Source: Glaciecola sp028401415
Lineage (GTDB): Bacteria; Pseudomonadota; Gammaproteobacteria; Enterobacterales; Alteromonadaceae
Reading direction: 5' to 3'
Assembly: GCF_028401415.2 (NCBI RefSeq)
Contig: NZ_CP171821.2
Location: forward strand, 1,178,001 to 1,242,000
Length of the DNA stretch: 64,000 nt
The notes beneath the pieces are model-generated. The model saw only the letters and a program-made list of their open reading frames with translations. It did not search any database and was not told where the DNA came from. This document shows positions 37,165 to 46,052 of this stretch, one piece after another (the first letter of the stretch is position 1; the number at the start of each line of letters is the position of its first letter). The position numbers and the translations under genes were made by a program.

Positions 37165-38250
37165 TCAATTCGTTTCACTCGCTGCATCACTTGCATCAGA
37201 CAAGGCATCAATGGTTTTATTTTCTGGCTCTGCTTCAGAGGAGAGCAGCAATGCAAGCCATTGCGTTTCTTCACGTGACTCCATCGCAATTTTCACCACC
37301 ATCGTCAGCGGCACTGAGAGCAACATACCCACGCTGCCGAGTAACCAGCCCCAAAAGATAAGGGATAAAAATACGACAAGTGTCGACAGGCCCAGGCCTC
37401 TACCCAAAAAGCGCGGTTCAATTAAATTGCCCATTACCATATTAACCACGACAAAACCTAATCCAGTCAAGCCCGCCTTGGCAAAGCCAAACTCAATAAA
37501 GGCCATAAAAATAGCGGGCACTGCAGCAATAATGGAACCTATATTGGGAATAAAATTGAGCATGAATGCTAACACGGCCCAGAGCATAAAGTGATCTACG
37601 CCTAAAATATAAAGCCAGATACCAATAAACGCGCCAGTGCCCATACTAACTAGCATCTTTATCACTAAATATTGATTCACCGATGTTAGAAAACGGTCGA
37701 TGTGTGTGAGCTTCATGTCTGGGTCTGCCATGGCGACATGCACGCGCCGCGGCATACTATCGGCTTCGAATAGCATGAATAGCACAGTTAGCAAAATTAA
37801 AAATACGTTCGAAAGCACCGTGCCAAGGCCAGTGATAAAATTAGTCGCTACGTTCATCGCAAGGCCAGGGTCTAGATGTTCACTAACTAATTCGCGATTA
37901 ATGTGAATATTAAAACGAGCAAGTTTATCCGCAATCCAAGCGAACTCTCCAGACAATTGGTCTCGGTAAACCGGCATGTTTTGACGAAATTCTGCAAGCG
38001 ATTGGGTGATAAGGCCGGCTAACATAAAACCAATCACTACCATCAACAGTATAACTAAGCTAATAGAGAGCCATCGAGGCACGCGATATTGTGCAGACCA
38101 GTTAATTAACGGGCTAACGGCGATGGCAATAAAGGCTGATAGCAACAAGGGAATGACAATCACACTGGCGGCCTTAATACCTGCAAGCACAATGACGACT
38201 GCCGCCATTACGACCAGTACTTTAGTGGTTGAGGTAAGTTTTAAATCCAT
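37165..38250 (-). CDS. AI-2E family transporter (PerM/YdiK-like)
   Basis: A 361-residue multi-helix membrane protein of the AI-2E transporter family. About eight hydrophobic segments are present, with the family-type stretches LLSAFIAIAVSPLINW, FLNFIPNIGSIIAAVPA and PRFLGRGLGLSTLVVFLSL. Members have been linked to autoinducer-2 export or ion exchange; the substrate here is not known. The C-terminus is polar. It is divergent from folX with 135 bp between them. Confidence 0.9.
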   Translation of the reverse strand: MDLKLTSTTKVLVVMAAVVIVLAGIKAASVIVIPLLLSAFIAIAVSPLINWSAQYRVPRWLSISLVILLMVVIGFMLAGLITQSLAEFRQNMPVYRDQLSGEFAWIADKLARFNIHINRELVSEHLDPGLAMNVATNFITGLGTVLSNVFLILLTVLFMLFEADSMPRRVHVAMADPDMKLTHIDRFLTSVNQYLVIKMLVSMGTGAFIGIWLYILGVDHFMLWAVLAFMLNFIPNIGSIIAAVPAIFMAFIEFGFAKAGLTGLGFVVVNMVMGNLIEPRFLGRGLGLSTLVVFLSLIFWGWLLGSVGMLLSVPLTMVVKIAMESREETQWLALLLSSEAEPENKTIDALSDASDAASETN

Positions 38251-38385
38251 ATATGTGTCCGTGATTGTATTAGTACATAAGCGAATACTGTTCGTTGCAA
38301 AAATGCATTAATGGATACCTTGCGATATCGCAAATTCAAACAATAATTATGAGCAACATCAATCCAATAAGGAAGTAGAATCTAC

Positions 38386-38762
38386 ATGAATTTAAATCTT
38401 GCCACTATTCGCATTAAAAACCTTCGCCTTCGCACTTACATCGGAATAAATGAAGATGAAATAAAGAACCAGCAAGACGTCGTGATTAACGTCACCATAG
38501 AGTACGACGCGAAAAAAGCGACTGATAGCGACCAAATGCAAGATGCACTTAACTACAAAACCATCACAAAACCATCACAAAAGCGATTATTCGTTTAGTT
38601 GAAGACAACCGATTCTCACTATTAGAAAAATTAACAGCAGATGTACTTGCGATCGCGGCAGAGCACCCATGGGTGATCACAGCCGAGGCTGAAGTCGACA
38701 AACCACACGCCTTACGCTTCTCTGACTCAGTGTCACTAGCCATTTCATGTACAAAAGACTAA
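38386..38762 (+). pseudogene. folX: folX, frameshifted by an 11-bp tandem duplication
   Basis: Dihydroneopterin triphosphate 2'-epimerase. The first 59 codons match FolX (IRIKNLRLRTYIGINEDE, DALNYKTIT). Then an 11-bp direct repeat CCATCACAAAA occurs twice in a row (38561-38571 and 38572-38582), shifting the frame to an early stop at 38598. Removing one copy restores NYKTITKAIIRLVEDNRF and the rest of a FolX of 121 residues to the TAA at 38760-38762 (HALRFSDSVSLAIS). So the gene is disrupted by a recent slippage-type duplication, or is a sequencing error at a repeat. The neighbour downstream is yfcH, as in E. coli. Confidence 0.9.
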
Positions 38763-38799
38763 GCGTGTTAATCGCCATGCATACTAAGGATTCAGCAGA

Positions 38800-39690
38800 A
38801 TGAAAAGCATGTTGCTCACAGGCGGCACTGGACTGATTGGTCGCCACTTAATCAAAAAACTCAAGGACCAATACGATATCACCGTTGTGACGCGTGACCC
38901 TAGCCGAGCGCTACGCCTTTTAGGCAACGATATTAAAGCCATTGCAATGGATGATATTGATTCACTTGACAGCTATGATGCAATTGTTAACTTAGCGGGC
39001 GAACCCATTGCAGACAAACGCTGGAGCGACGCTCAAAAAGAGCGAATTTGTCAGTCTCGATGGCAGATTACAGAGCGCCTTGTTGCGATGATTAATCAAG
39101 CACAAGATAAACCCGATGTGTTTATCAGCGGGTCTGCCATAGGGTACTACGGACGCCAAGACGACACGCCAATCACAGAGGACTTTAAAGACTTCCATGA
39201 GGAATTTAGCCGCACCGTATGCGCCAAGTGGGAAGATATTGCCAACACCGCAAGCATACGGACTTGCGTGTTGCGCACGGGTGTGGTGCTAAGTGATGAT
39301 GGTGGCGCTTTGTCTAAAATGCTCATGCCGTTTAGATTGGGTCTAGGCGGTCCTATAGGCGATGGAAAACAGTTTATGTCGTGGATACATATTGACGATA
39401 TGGTGCGCGGGATTCAATTTTTGCTCGAAAATGACCAGTGCAGCGGCCCATTCAATTTTACATCGCCAAAGCCTGCGAGTAATGCTTTTTTCGCTCATAA
39501 GCTGTGTCAACGTTTGGATCGGCCATGTATTTTTACAACGCCAACCTTTGCGGTAAAAGCGCTAATGGGAGAATCATCTGAGCTGGTTATCTACGGTCAA
39601 AAGGTTATTCCGATGCGCCTTGAAAACGCAGGGTTTAACTTTTCGTTCCCGGTGCTTGCTGATGCGCTCGCTGCCTTGGATTTACGATAA
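38800..39690 (+). CDS. yfcH: YfcH-like TIGR01777 family NAD(P)-binding epimerase
   Basis: A 296-residue extended short-chain dehydrogenase-like protein. The nucleotide-binding motif LLTGGTGLIGRHL is at the N-terminus, with NLAGEPIADKRW, SGSAIGYYG and a C-terminal DUF1731-type segment (LGESSELV-like, here LMGESSELVIYGQKVIP). It is related to SulA-like epimerases; the substrate is unknown. It follows folX by 37 bp, the same pair as in E. coli (folX-yfcH). Confidence 0.93.
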   Translation: MKSMLLTGGTGLIGRHLIKKLKDQYDITVVTRDPSRALRLLGNDIKAIAMDDIDSLDSYDAIVNLAGEPIADKRWSDAQKERICQSRWQITERLVAMINQAQDKPDVFISGSAIGYYGRQDDTPITEDFKDFHEEFSRTVCAKWEDIANTASIRTCVLRTGVVLSDDGGALSKMLMPFRLGLGGPIGDGKQFMSWIHIDDMVRGIQFLLENDQCSGPFNFTSPKPASNAFFAHKLCQRLDRPCIFTTPTFAVKALMGESSELVIYGQKVIPMRLENAGFNFSFPVLADALAALDLR

Positions 39691-39806
39691 AATACATTGA
39701 TTTTTTGAGCGCTTGTCGCTAGTCTCGACGCCTTAGCGCTTGTCAGTTCAAGCGCGCAAACAAATAATATCGCGCTTGATACCAACCCCCTCGGAAACAA
39801 CGATTC

Positions 39807-40469
39807 ATGATTTCACTTGAACAAATCAACAAGATTGTCCTGCTGCAAAAAACAACTAACGATATAGCCAAACCAGACTGGCTCGATAATCCTCCGAATT
39901 ATTTGCGCGCGGCGAAAATGGAAACCGTTGAGGCAATTGATCATTTATGCTCATGGAAGTGGTGGAAGGCAAATAATCCCGACTACTATAACGCTGCAAT
40001 GGAAATGGTAGATGCTCTGCATTTTATCATTTCTGAAGAACTGGTTCGCTTTAAAGGTGACGTTGATGCGGTCTCAGCCTTGTTATTAAGCTACTTCAAT
40101 ATGCCTATTGATGAGGAGCAAGTTGCAGCCATGTCTGCAGAAGACGCCAATCAAATTATGGATGCAATGGACGTTGATTTTACAACTGGCAACATTCACT
40201 ACCCTCGCTTTTTTACCGCGTCCGCTTTTCTGGGTCTAAAGCCTGAGCAACTTCTTAGCTGGTACTGCGGCAAAAATGCGCTTAATAATTTCAGACAAGC
40301 CAATGGCTATAAAACGGGCGAATATGTGAAAAACTGGTTTGGCAATGAAGATAATGACTACCTTATTGAGATAATTGAAGCCTTATCGACTGATGAACAA
40401 CAAGACAGCTACCATGTTATCTATGAACGTTTAGGCATCAAATACAAAGAAGCTTTGGCCCAAGTGTAA
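39807..40469 (+). CDS. dimeric all-alpha dUTPase
   Basis: A 220-residue protein of the dUTPase_2 (all-alpha NTP pyrophosphatase) family, which hydrolyses dUTP/dUDP to dUMP and keeps uracil out of DNA. Metal and substrate motifs are seen in KMETVEAIDHLCSWKWWK and EMVDALHFIISE, and the C-terminal part has GYKTGEYVKNWFGNEDN. This helical enzyme is unrelated to the trimeric Dut. It ends 9 bp before the antiporter gene. Confidence 0.9.
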   Translation: MISLEQINKIVLLQKTTNDIAKPDWLDNPPNYLRAAKMETVEAIDHLCSWKWWKANNPDYYNAAMEMVDALHFIISEELVRFKGDVDAVSALLLSYFNMPIDEEQVAAMSAEDANQIMDAMDVDFTTGNIHYPRFFTASAFLGLKPEQLLSWYCGKNALNNFRQANGYKTGEYVKNWFGNEDNDYLIEIIEALSTDEQQDSYHVIYERLGIKYKEALAQV

Positions 40470-40478
40470 ACCTACATT

Positions 40479-41690
40479 ATGCACAGTCATTCAGTATTTA
40501 TCATCCTCGCGGGCTTATTGCTCGCGTTTGGCTTAGCTTCTAAACTATCACATCGCACTTTGGTATCTGGTCCAATGGTATTTGTGGCAGCAGGTGCATT
40601 GTTTGGATCCTTGGGTTTAGATGTTTTAGAGCTAAACATTACCTCCGAAGAGCTGAAGTTCGTCGCAGAAATCACCTTGATTTTGATTTTGTTTGTTGAC
40701 GCTTCAATCATCCGTTTTAAGACGCTTGGGAGTGTTTTAGGTGGCATCCCTAGTCGTTTACTGGGAATAGGCCTTCCGCTTTCAATGGTGCTTGGCACGC
40801 TAGTGGCTGTTTGGATGTTTCCCAATAGCAGTATTTGGCTATTAATGTTAGTTGCACTGATGCTCTCACCTACAGATGCTGCGCTGGGGCAAGCAGTAGT
40901 CAATAATGAGCATGTTCCACAAAAAATCCGAGAAGGTATCAGTGTAGAAAGTGGCTTAAACGATGGTATTGCACTTCCTCCCATTCTATTGTGCATGGCG
41001 GTGTTAAGCTACGGTAATTCGGCTATAGGGCACGACGGTTACTGGTACGGCTTTTTGGCTATGCAACTCACTATCGGCCCGCTAGTGGGTGCTGCAGTGG
41101 GCATCATCGGTGCAAAATGCATAGATTGGGCGACTCATCGAAACTGGATGAATGCGACCTTTCACCAAATATCTGCTATTGCATTATCAATTTTAGCATA
41201 CTCTTTGGCGGAGGCTTTTAGCGGCAACGGCTTTATCGCAGCTTTTTTTGCAGGCTTGCTGTTTGGTTCTAAACATATGGGTTCGAAAATCCCAAAAGTG
41301 CTAACGCGCTCGAGTGAGTTTGGAGAGGCGTTCGGTGAACTTTTATCGCTCATTGTGTTTTTTGTGTTTGGTGCAGTTGCTCTTCCCCACTTCTTGCCAT
41401 TTTGGGATATAAAAACCATCATTTATGCACTACTGAGCTTAACGCTTATTCGTTTCATCCCGGTGTACATCTCACTCATCGGCACTGGGATTAAGCCCTA
41501 CACAAAGTGTTTTATCGCATGGTTCGGCCCAAGAGGAATCGCTTCAGTCTTATATCTTTTGATGGTGATCACCGAGCTGGGTTTAGAACAATACGACCAA
41601 GCGCTTTCGATTGTCGTGCTTACCATTCTCATAAGCGTTTTTGCCCACGGTGTCAGCGCTGTGCCCATGTCCAAACGGTTTGCGAAATAA
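40479..41690 (+). CDS. CPA1-type cation/proton antiporter
   Basis: A 403-residue monovalent cation:proton antiporter (Na/H exchanger fold) with about 12 membrane segments. The characteristic ion-site stretches are LMLSPTDAALGQAVV and ISVESGLNDGIALPP, plus AWFGPRGIASVLY near the end. There is no long C-terminal regulatory domain. It exchanges Na or K for protons across the inner membrane; ion preference cannot be read off. It follows dUTPase by 9 bp. Confidence 0.92.
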   Translation: MHSHSVFIILAGLLLAFGLASKLSHRTLVSGPMVFVAAGALFGSLGLDVLELNITSEELKFVAEITLILILFVDASIIRFKTLGSVLGGIPSRLLGIGLPLSMVLGTLVAVWMFPNSSIWLLMLVALMLSPTDAALGQAVVNNEHVPQKIREGISVESGLNDGIALPPILLCMAVLSYGNSAIGHDGYWYGFLAMQLTIGPLVGAAVGIIGAKCIDWATHRNWMNATFHQISAIALSILAYSLAEAFSGNGFIAAFFAGLLFGSKHMGSKIPKVLTRSSEFGEAFGELLSLIVFFVFGAVALPHFLPFWDIKTIIYALLSLTLIRFIPVYISLIGTGIKPYTKCFIAWFGPRGIASVLYLLMVITELGLEQYDQALSIVVLTILISVFAHGVSAVPMSKRFAK

Positions 41691-41848
41691 CACAGCATAC
41701 CAATGTGTGTCACGCGATTGATAGAAGTACCCTTGTCAACCTCGCAAAAGACCTATATCTTAGTTTTATTGAAACACTGAAAACTCGCGACTAGCATTTG
41801 CAAGAAGTGCAGTATGATTCATATTGCAAGCAAAGGAGCCGGTGCCAC

Positions 41849-43810
41849 ATGATGACACTTAAATGGATACAGGATGTTAAACCCCATGAGTTGGGCAAAC
41901 TAGAGCAGCCCTTTGTGGCGCTAAGCTATGTGACGCGAGCCTACCACGATAAGTTTAATCCTGAGGTGCGCGGCATCGACGAGGTGATTAAGCGTTTTTC
42001 CGCTTTTAGCATTCCTGAGCGCGACAGCAACACCCTCGATAAGCTCACTAAAGCCATAAACGAAGGCGACATAGTGCTGATGCACCACCATAGCAATATA
42101 CCCTTCTCCCCTATTTTTGTTGAAAAAAAGCCACTTGAGAGCGAACACGCTCAAAACATCGATAGCACAAAAGACAAAAACCTGCCCACATCTGCAAAAG
42201 TAGAATATGAAGTCAATCCCTCCCTGCAAGGGCGGTATATGTTTGCGAGAAATAAATTCAGCCGTTTGCAGCAAGGCTTCTATTGGCCTACATCATCACT
42301 GCCCAAAACAGATAGCCATGATTTGCTGGATGATGACACCAGTGAGGATAGCTTTGAAGGCAATGCGATTGCACCGGGCGTTGAGCCAACACAGGAAATC
42401 ACAGAAGAGGCCACCGCCAATCTCGAACTCGATTATTGCTTTGATGATACATCCCCCGTAGACGATATTCCCTTTGAAGTCACTGACAGTGCAGGCACCA
42501 AACACACCGGCACGCTGAGTAAAGGCAAAGCTAGCTTAAGTGGTTTACCGCTAGGTAGCTGTCAAGTGGTCTATGTGAGCGATAGCGATGAAATAGAAGC
42601 GGAATTAACGCGGCAAAAAACACAGCTGTCAAACGCACTAAATGCCATGATAGCCGAAGTGAAAGTCATTGCTGCCAGAGAAGATGCATTATTTGAACAA
42701 GAAAGCTTTATCAGCCAGTACTTCATCCGCAAAGGGGCACAGCTCACTGGCCTTTATCAGGGCGGTAAAAACTTCGTTGTCGGCGCCTGCGATTTAGCCC
42801 TACTGCTAGATGAAGTGCAAGGCGAAGCACGAGATGCCGCCTTGAACGCCCTTAAAAAACTCGCCGCAGGCGATGCGCAAGGTATTAAGCAAGACTTAGA
42901 AACCTTATTTGTCCATAGCGCCAAACAGCTAGATGATTTGGCGGATGCCTTTGAGTTGCTCCTTGCCATTGCCGATGACAAGGCTCTGCTGAAACAAATT
43001 GCGACCTTTCCCTATGATTACATTGATGCACACTCCATTGTCGAAAAAGAAAAAATAGGCGGTATCCTGGCTTTTGAAATCCTATTATGCGTGCTCACCG
43101 CAGGCGCAGGTGCAGCAGTATCGGCGGCGAGTCAATCCAAGTACCTCCTGAAAGCAAATTCGAGCCTGCAAAAGATTGCGACACTGCTGAAGCGCAAAAA
43201 GCTGGCGAAGAAAACCTCCCCCTCTCTTAAGCAAGGCGATAATCTGGATGTAAATTCGGCACCTAAGCAACAGCTTGAGTTGGAGGATAAGCCGAAAGTT
43301 GTGCCAAATAAATCAATGCCCTTTGATTACACTAAGGCCCGTGCACTCAAACCGGGAGAAAAACTGGGTAACTACGGTGAATCTATTGTAGAGGATATGC
43401 TCAGAGCCGATGGCTACGAGACCTTTTACCGGGTGCAAAATAAATCTGGCAATGGCGTGGACATTGTGGCTAAAAAAGCGAATGGCGATATTATTCGGGC
43501 AGAAGTGAAAACGACACAGCAAGCGCGGCTTTGGAATGATGGTAAGCCAAAAGATATTCCGCTGAGGGGCGACCAAAAAACGATGGGCGGAGAAGCCTAC
43601 ACTACTGACCGATTAGAGCGAGCAATCAATAAGGATGATGGTTATACCGATGGTGTGGTGGATGTGGAGGCCGAAAAGGCGCAGCAAGCAATAGAGGATG
43701 CATTGTTAAACGATAACTCAGTAATTGATAAAAAGTATGATGTTTATGTGGATAAAAACGGCACTCTTCTGGCCAATCCAATTGAAAAAGACTGGCTACC
43801 TAAGCCTTAG
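41849..43810 (+). CDS. polymorphic toxin with C-terminal PoNe-type PD-(D/E)xK nuclease domain
   Basis: 653 residues from ATG 41849 (AAGGAG at 41833-41838); an earlier TTG at 41798 is less likely. The N-terminal 200 residues are unrecognised, followed by a beta-rich segment (about 190-235), a helical region, and a hydrophobic block (about 405-425, EILLCVLTAGAGAAVSAA). The C-terminal domain (about 505-610) has GESIVED, GVDIVAKK (D538), RAEVKTT (E552, K554) and the downstream GDQKTMGGEAY, the layout of PoNe DNases. PoNe toxins are delivered by several secretion systems and degrade DNA of neighbours. The next gene is the matching PoNi-type immunity protein. No PAAR, VgrG or Rhs part is visible, so the export route is open. 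Confidence 0.85.
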   Translation: MMTLKWIQDVKPHELGKLEQPFVALSYVTRAYHDKFNPEVRGIDEVIKRFSAFSIPERDSNTLDKLTKAINEGDIVLMHHHSNIPFSPIFVEKKPLESEHAQNIDSTKDKNLPTSAKVEYEVNPSLQGRYMFARNKFSRLQQGFYWPTSSLPKTDSHDLLDDDTSEDSFEGNAIAPGVEPTQEITEEATANLELDYCFDDTSPVDDIPFEVTDSAGTKHTGTLSKGKASLSGLPLGSCQVVYVSDSDEIEAELTRQKTQLSNALNAMIAEVKVIAAREDALFEQESFISQYFIRKGAQLTGLYQGGKNFVVGACDLALLLDEVQGEARDAALNALKKLAAGDAQGIKQDLETLFVHSAKQLDDLADAFELLLAIADDKALLKQIATFPYDYIDAHSIVEKEKIGGILAFEILLCVLTAGAGAAVSAASQSKYLLKANSSLQKIATLLKRKKLAKKTSPSLKQGDNLDVNSAPKQQLELEDKPKVVPNKSMPFDYTKARALKPGEKLGNYGESIVEDMLRADGYETFYRVQNKSGNGVDIVAKKANGDIIRAEVKTTQQARLWNDGKPKDIPLRGDQKTMGGEAYTTDRLERAINKDDGYTDGVVDVEAEKAQQAIEDALLNDNSVIDKKYDVYVDKNGTLLANPIEKDWLPKP

Positions 43811-43842
43811 TACCCTCCAGTTTAATAATTTTAAGGAAAAGC

Positions 43843-44751
43843 ATGCAGACGCTTGAAGATTCAATAGCATATACTAAGAGGAAAAAGCATTTCCAACTTT
43901 ATGGTAGTGATGTTGACCTACTGAACAAACGCATTACAGACTTATCTCGCTATTTAAAAGGAGAAGAAACGTTGGGGTCGGTTGCATTAAATTTAGATCG
44001 CCTATCAACTTACTACCATTGGAGTTTTATCGAGCTTAGCGTAAATACTAACACCATTGAAATGTCTACTTTAGCTAAGGCATCATACATTGCATTTGAA
44101 ACAAATAATTGGTACGAGTTTCTCGGTAAAAAGGTAGCTAAATATTCATCTGCTGTTTCTTTCAATACTGCCGTCAAACACCTAGGCCAATTGCTCTACC
44201 TCGGACAATACGACAAAGCAAAACAATATGGCAATCTGCTGATGAAAATGCTTTACGGTAAACAATATGATGGAGGCTTGGTCTATCCTACACACCCTTG
44301 GTTTATGCTTGAGCTTTTCTGTCGTTGGCAAGGTAAGGCACTTGATAAAAAAGGTACGCGTTATCCTGAGAATCTGGGCGTATATCAAACCGCGTTAGAT
44401 AATTGGGATACCGGCGACACGCAGTTGCTGTCTGACATTGTCGATAGCCTAACGGAATTTCATATTGCACAGTCGGATGAAGATGTGACAACCGACGAAT
44501 ACGGCAATGAATTCAGTCCTGAGTTTACCTCTTCTAACTACTTTATTTTCCCTATCGAAATTCTCATGTGGCTGGCTATTCGCAAACACTTAGGCTTACC
44601 TGATTATATTGCATCGCCAAGTAATGAGTTAATGAGCATGCCCATTAATCAACTGCCAGATACCCCTGTTGAATGGGTAAAAGATGACTTGGTGAATCAA
44701 TGCAAAGCTAAACTAAAAGCAGACAACCCTGATATTGAGTTTGCGCTATAA
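43843..44751 (+). CDS. PoNi-type immunity protein (DUF1910/DUF1911)
   Basis: A 302-residue cytoplasmic protein of the PoNi type (N-terminal DUF1910-like and C-terminal DUF1911-like regions). Such proteins bind and block PoNe DNase toxins. Visible signs are the helical N-terminus, the segment SFNTAVKHLGQLLYLGQYDKAK and the C-terminal FPIEILMWLAIRKHLGLPD, typical of DUF1911. It lies 32 bp after the toxin gene on the same strand with AAGGAAAA before its start, the normal order of an effector and its immunity gene. Confidence 0.82.
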   Translation: MQTLEDSIAYTKRKKHFQLYGSDVDLLNKRITDLSRYLKGEETLGSVALNLDRLSTYYHWSFIELSVNTNTIEMSTLAKASYIAFETNNWYEFLGKKVAKYSSAVSFNTAVKHLGQLLYLGQYDKAKQYGNLLMKMLYGKQYDGGLVYPTHPWFMLELFCRWQGKALDKKGTRYPENLGVYQTALDNWDTGDTQLLSDIVDSLTEFHIAQSDEDVTTDEYGNEFSPEFTSSNYFIFPIEILMWLAIRKHLGLPDYIASPSNELMSMPINQLPDTPVEWVKDDLVNQCKAKLKADNPDIEFAL

Positions 44752-45143
44752 GAAGATACTTGCGTTTTGTGCGCGGCGAGATACAAAATGAGTAAGTCGG
44801 GCAAAAACCGTCGAACCAGAAACTAGCTTGTGGATTTTCATAACGAATAAGCCATTGAAATCCTATTATGCGTGCTCACCGCAGGCGCAGGTGCAGCAGT
44901 ATTGGCGGCGAGTCAATCCAAGTACCTCCTGAAAGCAAATTCGAGCGTGCAAAAGATTGCGACACTGCTGAAGCGTAAAAAGCTGGCGAAGAAAACCTCC
45001 CCCTCTCGCTCAATAGCATTTTGAGGCTAAAAGTGGTCGGCATCGATTTTATTGGGTGGTGACGATGAATGTTATCTAGTGATTGCCAACGGTGTTACAG
45101 GGCGATCGGGATGAATAATGTTTTGCAGATACTACTCATTAAT
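44752..45143 (+). pseudogene. duplicated fragment of the toxin gene (44855-45007) in a gene-free stretch
   Basis: Positions 44855-45007 repeat the toxin gene segment 43074-43226, 153 bases with only three differences. It encodes the hydrophobic block and following Lys-rich part (LLCVLTAGAGAAVLAA to KKLAKKTSPS), then runs out of homology and stops within five codons. No start or toxin domain is attached. This is what remains of a displaced toxin end or a recombination scar, as often found in polymorphic toxin loci. I see no gene in the rest of 44752-45143. Confidence 0.85.
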
Positions 45144-45455
45144 TCAAGTTCTTCCCTGTGGTGAGACATTAATAGATTGCTCCATTGCCTTATGATGAAC
45201 GTGAATAACCGTAATACCTTTAGGGTTTTGAATATAATAAATTAGATGTTTTTCAAAAGGAAAGACATGAACTCCACTCGTTTTATATGGGTCGTATAAC
45301 TTCCCCATCGTTGGCATGTTTGCGAGTATCTCAGTTTGCTTTTTTAGCGCTGAAATATAGCTTATAGCCTGTGTTTTTCCCCATTTATTCTTAGTGTAAG
45401 AAACAATCTCCTTAAGGTCGCTTTTTGCATTGTCTGCAAAAACAACCCTAGACAC
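45144..45455 (-). CDS. RelE/ParE-family toxin
   Basis: A 103-residue type II toxin. The fold signs are FADNAKSDLKEIVSYTKNKWG at the N-terminus and a C-terminal HLIYYIQNPKGITVIHVHH strand pair. ParE members poison gyrase and RelE members cut mRNA at the ribosome; the sequence looks closer to ParE, but the target is not certain. It overlaps the antitoxin gene by 8 bases, the usual coupled order with antitoxin first. Confidence 0.88.
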   Translation of the reverse strand: MSRVVFADNAKSDLKEIVSYTKNKWGKTQAISYISALKKQTEILANMPTMGKLYDPYKTSGVHVFPFEKHLIYYIQNPKGITVIHVHHKAMEQSINVSPQGRT

Positions 45456-45708
45456 TGGCGATATCCATTAGCTCTTTAAACACATCTTCACTATCTGATA
45501 CACACCCCTTTTGTGCAGCTTTTAATCCTTCATCCAGTCGCTGATGAAGAAGCCTTTCTCGAAGAGATTGAATTTCTTCGTAATCTTGCATAGATATCAT
45601 GACGGCTGCTGGCTTACCATTCTTACTGATACACACTGGCTCTTTTTGTGCTTTCATGACAACATCACCAAAAGCGTTTTTTGCATCTACTGAGCTAACA
45701 ATTTCCAT
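45448..45708 (-). CDS. Phd/YefM-family antitoxin
   Basis: An 86-residue antitoxin whose N-terminal DNA-binding part (SSVDAKNAFGDVVMKAQKEP, KNGKPAAVMISMQDYEE) is typical of Phd/YefM. The acidic C-terminal half should bind the toxin. It probably autoregulates from the short palindrome TTAGT-AATA-ACTAA at 45724-45737, just upstream of its start. Confidence 0.88.
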   Translation of the reverse strand: MEIVSSVDAKNAFGDVVMKAQKEPVCISKNGKPAAVMISMQDYEEIQSLRERLLHQRLDEGLKAAQKGCVSDSEDVFKELMDIASV

Positions 45709-45723
45709 GTTTATGACCTTTCG

Positions 45724-45737
45724 TTAGTAATAACTAA
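45724..45737. promoter_or_regulatory. operator-like palindrome upstream of the Phd/ParE pair
   Basis: TTAGT and ACTAA arms around AATA, 15 bp before the antitoxin start on the minus strand, a usual place for the autoregulatory site of Phd-type antitoxins. Confidence 0.4.
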
Positions 45738-45803
45738 TACAGCCAGAATAGCTTTTATAGCTCTTTTTTGTCAATACATAAGATTTCGATAACATATCAC
45801 TAA

Positions 45804-46052
45804 AATGCCAAGTCAAAGCGATATGCTGATGCTGTCATATCAGCAAACAGTGCGACTGGCGCGAGCATTCTTTTGAGGGTTCCTGACAATGGTGGATTCA
45901 ATGCCAAGAATGCCAATGGTACTTTGAAAGTGCATGCAATATATCAGTTCACTCGTGATTTTACGGTCATGAATGTCAGTGGCGAGCCGAAAAACTTGAA
46001 GAGGCGCGCCTCAACGTCATACCATTTTTCGCAACAGATGACTTGTATTTAA
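45804..46052 (+). pseudogene. decayed coding fragment between the TA pair and ybbP
   Basis: One frame is open for about 80 codons and reads like real protein: a segment ASILLRVPDNGGFNAKNANG, then LKVHAIYQFTRDFTVMNVSG. There is no start codon with a ribosome site, and the fragment runs into the 3' end of ybbP on the other strand. It looks like the remnant of a beta-rich protein left by rearrangement of the toxin island. The family is not recognised; it could also be chance. The 3' end carries GAGGCGCGCCTC, a 12-bp palindrome (46001-46012). Confidence 0.3.
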
